This document shows, piece by piece, positions 22,971-24,937 of a DNA stretch of 24,937 nucleotides. The position numbers were made by a program, and so were the translations under genes. Within the stretch, counting starts at the first letter, position 1. The number at the start of each line of letters is the position of its first letter. Below the pieces are notes generated by a model, which saw only the letters and a program-made list of their open reading frames with translations, searched no databases and was not told the origin of the DNA. This DNA is from Lachnospiraceae bacterium. Lineage in GTDB: Bacteria > Bacillota > Clostridia > Lachnospirales > Lachnospiraceae. Location of the stretch: contig SFEV01000039.1 of assembly GCA_004557975.1 (NCBI GenBank), forward strand, positions 1 through 24,937, written 5' to 3'.

Positions 22971-23022
22971 AAAAAATTTAAAAAAACAGGATAAATCGAA
23001 AAAATTAAAAAAATTAAAAAAA
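22971..23022 (+). promoter_or_regulatory. Phased A-tracts upstream of the tRNA-Gln promoter
   Basis: Runs of six to seven A recur at about 9-10 base intervals (near 22973, 22981, 22999, 23007, 23016), ending four bases before the -35 box. This is the form of an intrinsically bent UP element that boosts stable-RNA promoters. Confidence 0.7.
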
Positions 23023-23026
23023 GTGC

Positions 23027-23055
23027 TTGCATTTTTTTGAAGGTTGGTATATAAT
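23027..23055 (+). promoter_or_regulatory. Promoter of tRNA-Gln
   Basis: TTGCAT, 17-base spacer, perfect TATAAT. A TTGCGT/ACGCAA hairpin (23061-23080) lies in the short leader before the tRNA. Confidence 0.85.
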
Positions 23056-23093
23056 TCATTTTGCGTTGAGAGAGACGCAAAAAAATAATACAT

Positions 23094-23165
23094 AGGGCTA
23101 TCGCCAAACGGTAAGGCAACGGACTCTGACTCCGTCATTTCAAGGTTCGAATCCTTGTAGCCCTG
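23094..23165 (+). tRNA. tRNA-Gln (anticodon CTG)
   Basis: Acceptor AGGGCTA/TAGCCCT, anticodon stem ACGGA/TCCGT around CTCTGAC (anticodon CTG, reading CAG), T arm CAAGG-TTCGAAT-CCTTG, discriminator G. The weak A-U first pair is a glutamine feature. CCA is not encoded. Confidence 0.95.
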
Positions 23166-23173
23166 CTTGAGAG

Positions 23174-23208
23174 AATGGATATCTTCAGTTGGAGGATGTC
23201 CATTTTTT
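23174..23208 (+). terminator. Intrinsic terminator of tRNA-Gln
   Basis: AATGGATATC pairs with GATGTCCATT (one G-U), followed by TTTT. Confidence 0.85.
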
Positions 23209-23255
23209 GTATCGCGGGAAAGCATCAAATCGGGGAAATGAAGTTTTGCCTGGAA

Positions 23256-23284
23256 TTGTAATTTATCAGGAAATCCGTTATACT
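23256..23284 (+). promoter_or_regulatory. Candidate promoter of the AAA-ATPase gene
   Basis: TTGTAA, 17-base spacer, TATACT, about 100 bases before the start codon. Its -10 box is buried in the left arm of a long inverted repeat. Confidence 0.5.
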
Positions 23285-23314
23285 AATGACAAAAATAAGT
23301 ATAACGGATTTTTT
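23272..23314 (+). repeat. 13-base inverted repeat with T-run
   Basis: AATCCGTTATACT (23272-23284) pairs perfectly with AGTATAACGGATT (23298-23310), followed by TTTT. It may be a second terminator after tRNA-Gln, a DNA operator over the -10 box, or both. Confidence 0.8.
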
Positions 23315-23387
23315 GGTGCCATGTATCTGGTATGAACCTGTTGACAACGGGTTTGCAGGCGAAAAGGTGGGGCTGGGAGGTTTCAAA

Positions 23388-24937
23388 ATGACAAAAACAG
23401 TGGCAATCGGAATACAGAGTTTTGATAAGTTAATAGAGGGAAACTATTTTTATATTGATAAGACATCCTTTATAAAAGAATGGTGGGAAAATGGGGATGA
23501 TGTAACTCTTATCACCCGTCCGAGAAGGTTTGGAAAAACGCTGAACATGAGTATGTTAGAGCAGTTTTTCTCTGTGGATTATGCAGGCCGGGGAGACTTG
23601 TTTGAGGGACTTTCCATCTGGGAGGAGGAGAAGTACAGAGAATTACAGGGAACCTATCCGGTGATCAGTTTTTCTTTTGCCCGGATAAAGGAAGAGGATT
23701 ATAAGAAAACAAAGGCGAAAATATATGAAGTGATTAGAAATGAATATATTAAATATAGTTTTATAAAAGACAGTGATGTTTTAACAGATGCAGACAGAGA
23801 TACATTTAATCGTATGTTGTCGAGAGACATGGAGGAAACAGATGCAACATCAGGATTGTACCAGCTTTCTGATTTTATGTATCGTTATTATGGAAAAAAA
23901 GTCATTATTCTCTTAGATGAATATGATACCCCCATGCAGGAGGCTTATGTGAATGGATTCTGGGATGAACTGGTTGCACTTACAAGAAGTCTGTTTAATT
24001 CAACGTTCAAGACCAACCCGTATATGGCAAGAGGGATTATGACAGGAATAACAAGAGTCAGCAGGGAATCTGTTTTTTCAGATTTAAATAATCTTGAAGT
24101 TGTTACTACGACATCGGGTAAATATGAAACTGCCTTTGGTTTTACGGAGGAGGAAGTTTTTACTGCACTGGACGAATATGGGTACGGTGATCAGAAAGAA
24201 GAAATCAAGTGGTGGTATGATGGCTTTATTTTTGGAGAACAGAAGGATATCTATAATCCCTGGTCTATTTTGAACTTCCTGGATAAAGGGAAAATCAGCA
24301 CTTATTGGGCAAATACCAGCAGCAACAGTCTGGTTGGGAAATTGATTCGGGAAGGAAGTAAGAGAGTAAAGACCAGCTTTGAGGCACTGCTTCGAGGAGT
24401 AATAATCCAATGTCCTGTTGATGAACAGATTGTATATAATCAGTTGGACAGAAGTGAAGGAGCAATCTGGGGTCTGCTTGTTGCCAGCGGATATTTAAAA
24501 GTGTTAAGAAAAGAAGAGAAGAAAGTGGCAGGGAAAAAGGTGCTGTACGATTTGCAGCTTACAAATGCAGAAGTAAAGGATATGTTTTATGGCATGATAC
24601 ATGAATGGTTTGATGAACCAGATGGAAACTATAATGATTTTGTAGAAGCTTTGATATTGGGAGATCTGGATGCCATGAATGAATATATGAATCGTGTAGC
24701 GAAACAGATATTCAGCAGCTTTGATGGAGGAAGCAAGCCTTCCGGATCACAGCCGGAACGCTTTTATCATGGCTTTGTACTGGGTTTAATTGTTGACCTT
24801 TCAGACCGGTATGTGATTACTTCCAATCGGGAAAGCGGATTCGGACGATATGATGTGGTAATAGAGCCAAAGGATAAGAAAGAGGATGCTATCATTTTAG
24901 AGTTTAAGGTGTTTAATTCCAAAAAAGAAAAGTCTTT
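23388..24937 (+). CDS. AAA-ATPase-like / PD-(D/E)XK nuclease-family protein, 3' end outside the window
   Basis: About 516 residues are visible before the right edge. The ATG follows GGGAGG with seven bases between. The N-terminal block IGIQSFDKLIEGNYFYIDKT and the Walker A-like RPRRFGKT (44-51) are typical of the DUF1703/AAA-ATPase-like family. Walker B is VIILLDEYD with Asp177-Glu178. A C-terminal PD-(D/E)XK-type domain begins late, with Asp489 in GRYDVVIEP and Glu505-x-Lys507 in LEFKV, so the catalytic acid/lysine set is intact. These proteins occur in many copies in gut Firmicutes and Bacteroidetes and have no established role; mobile or defence links are speculative. The coding DNA is visibly more AT-rich than its neighbours, suggesting acquisition. 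Confidence 0.92.
   Translation, partial: MTKTVAIGIQSFDKLIEGNYFYIDKTSFIKEWWENGDDVTLITRPRRFGKTLNMSMLEQFFSVDYAGRGDLFEGLSIWEEEKYRELQGTYPVISFSFARIKEEDYKKTKAKIYEVIRNEYIKYSFIKDSDVLTDADRDTFNRMLSRDMEETDATSGLYQLSDFMYRYYGKKVIILLDEYDTPMQEAYVNGFWDELVALTRSLFNSTFKTNPYMARGIMTGITRVSRESVFSDLNNLEVVTTTSGKYETAFGFTEEEVFTALDEYGYGDQKEEIKWWYDGFIFGEQKDIYNPWSILNFLDKGKISTYWANTSSNSLVGKLIREGSKRVKTSFEALLRGVIIQCPVDEQIVYNQLDRSEGAIWGLLVASGYLKVLRKEEKKVAGKKVLYDLQLTNAEVKDMFYGMIHEWFDEPDGNYNDFVEALILGDLDAMNEYMNRVAKQIFSSFDGGSKPSGSQPERFYHGFVLGLIVDLSDRYVITSNRESGFGRYDVVIEPKDKKEDAIILEFKVFNSKKEKS

Noticed and set aside
22971..23022. A-rich tandem stretch as a CRISPR leader or array
   Set aside because: No spaced repeats of 20-40 bases occur here or anywhere in the window; the runs are short A-tracts before a tRNA promoter.
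23341..23346. TTGACA as -35 of the AAA-ATPase gene
   Set aside because: No -10 box lies 16-18 bases downstream before the ribosome site; TTGTAA-17-TATACT upstream fits better.

Overview
The window looks like chromosome of a spore-forming anaerobic Firmicute, most likely a Lachnospiraceae-type gut Clostridium. The reasons are a spoVT sporulation regulator, strong AGGAGG-type ribosome sites throughout, moderate GC by eye, a CUT1 sugar ABC cassette with YesN/YesM-type regulators, and a DUF1703-type AAA-ATPase. This placement is inference; no marker gene such as rRNA is present.

Left part (1-5.2 kb): ordinary housekeeping genes, each with its own signals. A DUF2798 membrane protein (cut by the window edge) converges on an ArsR/SmtB-type regulator that keeps a complete alpha-5 zinc site. 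Divergent from the regulator is a uracil permease with a textbook promoter and a small hairpin in its leader. Next is a fermentative D-lactate dehydrogenase whose -35 box lies inside a near-perfect Rex (NADH-sensor) operator and whose leader can fold two competing ways around the ribosome site. Then come an aldo/keto reductase and a small conserved protein. The only gene-free stretch over 300 bases is 2490-2854: the uraA terminator, about 100 bases with nothing recognisable (2548-2645), then the ldhA operator, promoter and leader.

Middle part (5.3-18.3 kb): an inducible glycan-use locus. It holds GH172, a sugar-binding protein, two CUT1 permeases, a YesN/YesM two-component pair, an alpha/beta-hydrolase esterase, an SGNH hydrolase, a GH38 alpha-mannosidase-like enzyme and a leftover C-terminal piece of a GH36 alpha-galactosidase. 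No ABC ATPase is present; CUT1 systems commonly share one encoded elsewhere. All enzymes lack signal peptides, so the picture (inference) is uptake of short, possibly acylated, oligosaccharides, then cytoplasmic de-esterification and trimming. The locus carries rearrangement scars. A 66-base terminator cassette is duplicated on both sides of the transporter/regulator/esterase block, and the 3' end of the GH38 gene has been joined to the 3' end of a GH36 gene. The binding protein also appears to have lost its lipobox cysteine.

Right part (18.4-24.9 kb): tRNA-Val(CAC) and tRNA-Ala(CGC) on the minus strand and tRNA-Thr(GGT) on the plus strand; a class II ketose-bisphosphate aldolase behind a perfect 12-base palindrome; a TRIC/UPF0126 membrane protein; convergent spoVT and nicotinate phosphoribosyltransferase (pncB); tRNA-Gln(CTG) behind phased A-tracts; and an AAA-ATPase/PD-(D/E)XK protein running off the right edge. 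No CRISPR array, insertion sequence, rRNA or clear prophage gene was seen.
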